In this document: one piece after another, positions 33,301 to 33,392 of the stretch
How positions within the stretch are numbered: the stretch's first letter is position 1
Layout of the letters: each line of letters opens with the position of its first letter
DNA from: an uncultured Chitinophagales bacterium
GTDB taxonomy: Bacteria > Bacteroidota > Bacteroidia > Chitinophagales > UBA2359
Length of the DNA stretch: 33,392 bases
Assembly (NCBI GenBank): GCA_937927195.1
Contig: CALBCY010000263.1
Location: forward strand, 1-33,392
Direction of reading: 5' to 3'
Translations under genes and position numbers: made by a program
The notes under the pieces: model-generated
Told to the model about the DNA's origin: nothing
What the model saw: the letters and a program-made list of their open reading frames with translations, nothing else
Databases searched by the model: none

Positions 33301-33392
33301 CAAATGCCTTCGTTGAAAAGCCTCGCTTTAGCTATGGCTAGAACTACGTTTTTCGCCTCGGCCTTGATCAATTTTATCATCATATCCAGTAC
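33301..33392. repeat. Possible repeat or 3' end of a minus-strand gene at the window edge
   Basis: From about 33301 to the end the sequence is more GC-rich than its surroundings and is open on both strands in matching registers. The minus strand reads a 30-residue Ala/Lys-rich helix-like tail ending LFNEGI and then a stop (near 33301). The plus strand is open from an ATG at 33304. Both-strand openness together with the composition suggests a non-coding intergenic repeat, but a real gene end cannot be excluded at the edge. GCCTCG occurs twice within it (about 33320 and 33354). Confidence 0.35.

Noticed and set aside
1-33392. Defence island, prophage or CRISPR content
   Set aside because: No nuclease, toxin-antitoxin, phage structural, recombinase or spacer-repeat pattern was seen in any region. 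Genes are envelope and housekeeping types.

Overview
The window looks like chromosomal DNA of an AT-rich member of the Bacteroidota, most likely a Saprospiria/Lewinella-type or neighbouring lineage. The evidence is: two secreted proteins with type IX secretion C-terminal sorting domains (FPNP motifs), a Porin_10-type outer-membrane protein, a Bacteroidota-style SurA cluster, scarce Shine-Dalgarno sequences, and several promoter boxes matching the Bacteroidota consensus TAnnTTTG. The lineage is inferred from gene style only. I see no rRNA, CRISPR array, transposase, integrase or phage gene. Most of the window is ordinary core-genome content.

Layout. 240-4483 (minus): putative porin, a small conserved protein, and the 23S rRNA uracil methyltransferase RlmD. 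4853-7714 (plus): a partner-switch module of membrane SpoIIE/RsbU-like phosphatase, STAS antagonist (RsbV-like) and HATPase anti-sigma kinase (RsbW-like), followed by tRNA-Arg(UCU). 8137-9756 (plus): T9SS-secreted CotH-kinase protein. 9782-12323 (minus): CDF metal transporter and cryptochrome-DASH. 12648-15328 (plus): TerB-like small protein and a secreted purple-acid-phosphatase-like enzyme. 15343-16047 (minus): uracil-DNA glycosylase. 16469-20674 (plus): a tightly overlapping three-gene periplasmic chaperone operon (parvulin PPIase, lipoprotein, SurA). 20922-21902: MoxR AAA+ ATPase, alone. 22276-23541: exported beta-propeller. 23763-25034 (minus): isocitrate dehydrogenase. 25258-29086 (plus): TauE/SafE permease, M28 peptidase with PDZ, TsaB and an ArsR-type regulator, ending in a strong terminator. 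After a gene-poor gap of about 760 bp come a second ArsR-type regulator (29922-30254) and a three-gene run of outer-membrane protein, Kdo transferase and T9SS-sorted thioredoxin-like protein (30334-33254).

Functionally the window is dominated by envelope biogenesis: outer-membrane protein folding (SurA cluster), LPS core (WaaA), porin and barrel proteins, and T9SS cargo. It also holds DNA and RNA maintenance genes (Ung, Cry-DASH, RlmD, TsaB) and one stress or signalling module (RsbUVW).

I found no convincing new multi-gene system. The less ordinary signals are non-coding: a chain of four 3-nt-loop hairpins (2521-2626), two related intergenic palindromic elements (4723-4842 and 12476-12514), mutually exclusive hairpins in the gap between the two ArsR paralogues (29208-29247), near-leaderless consensus promoters, and a terminator whose 3' arm overlaps the next gene's promoter. 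In proteins, the most notable point is a phosphatase with Asp in place of a metal-ligand His.
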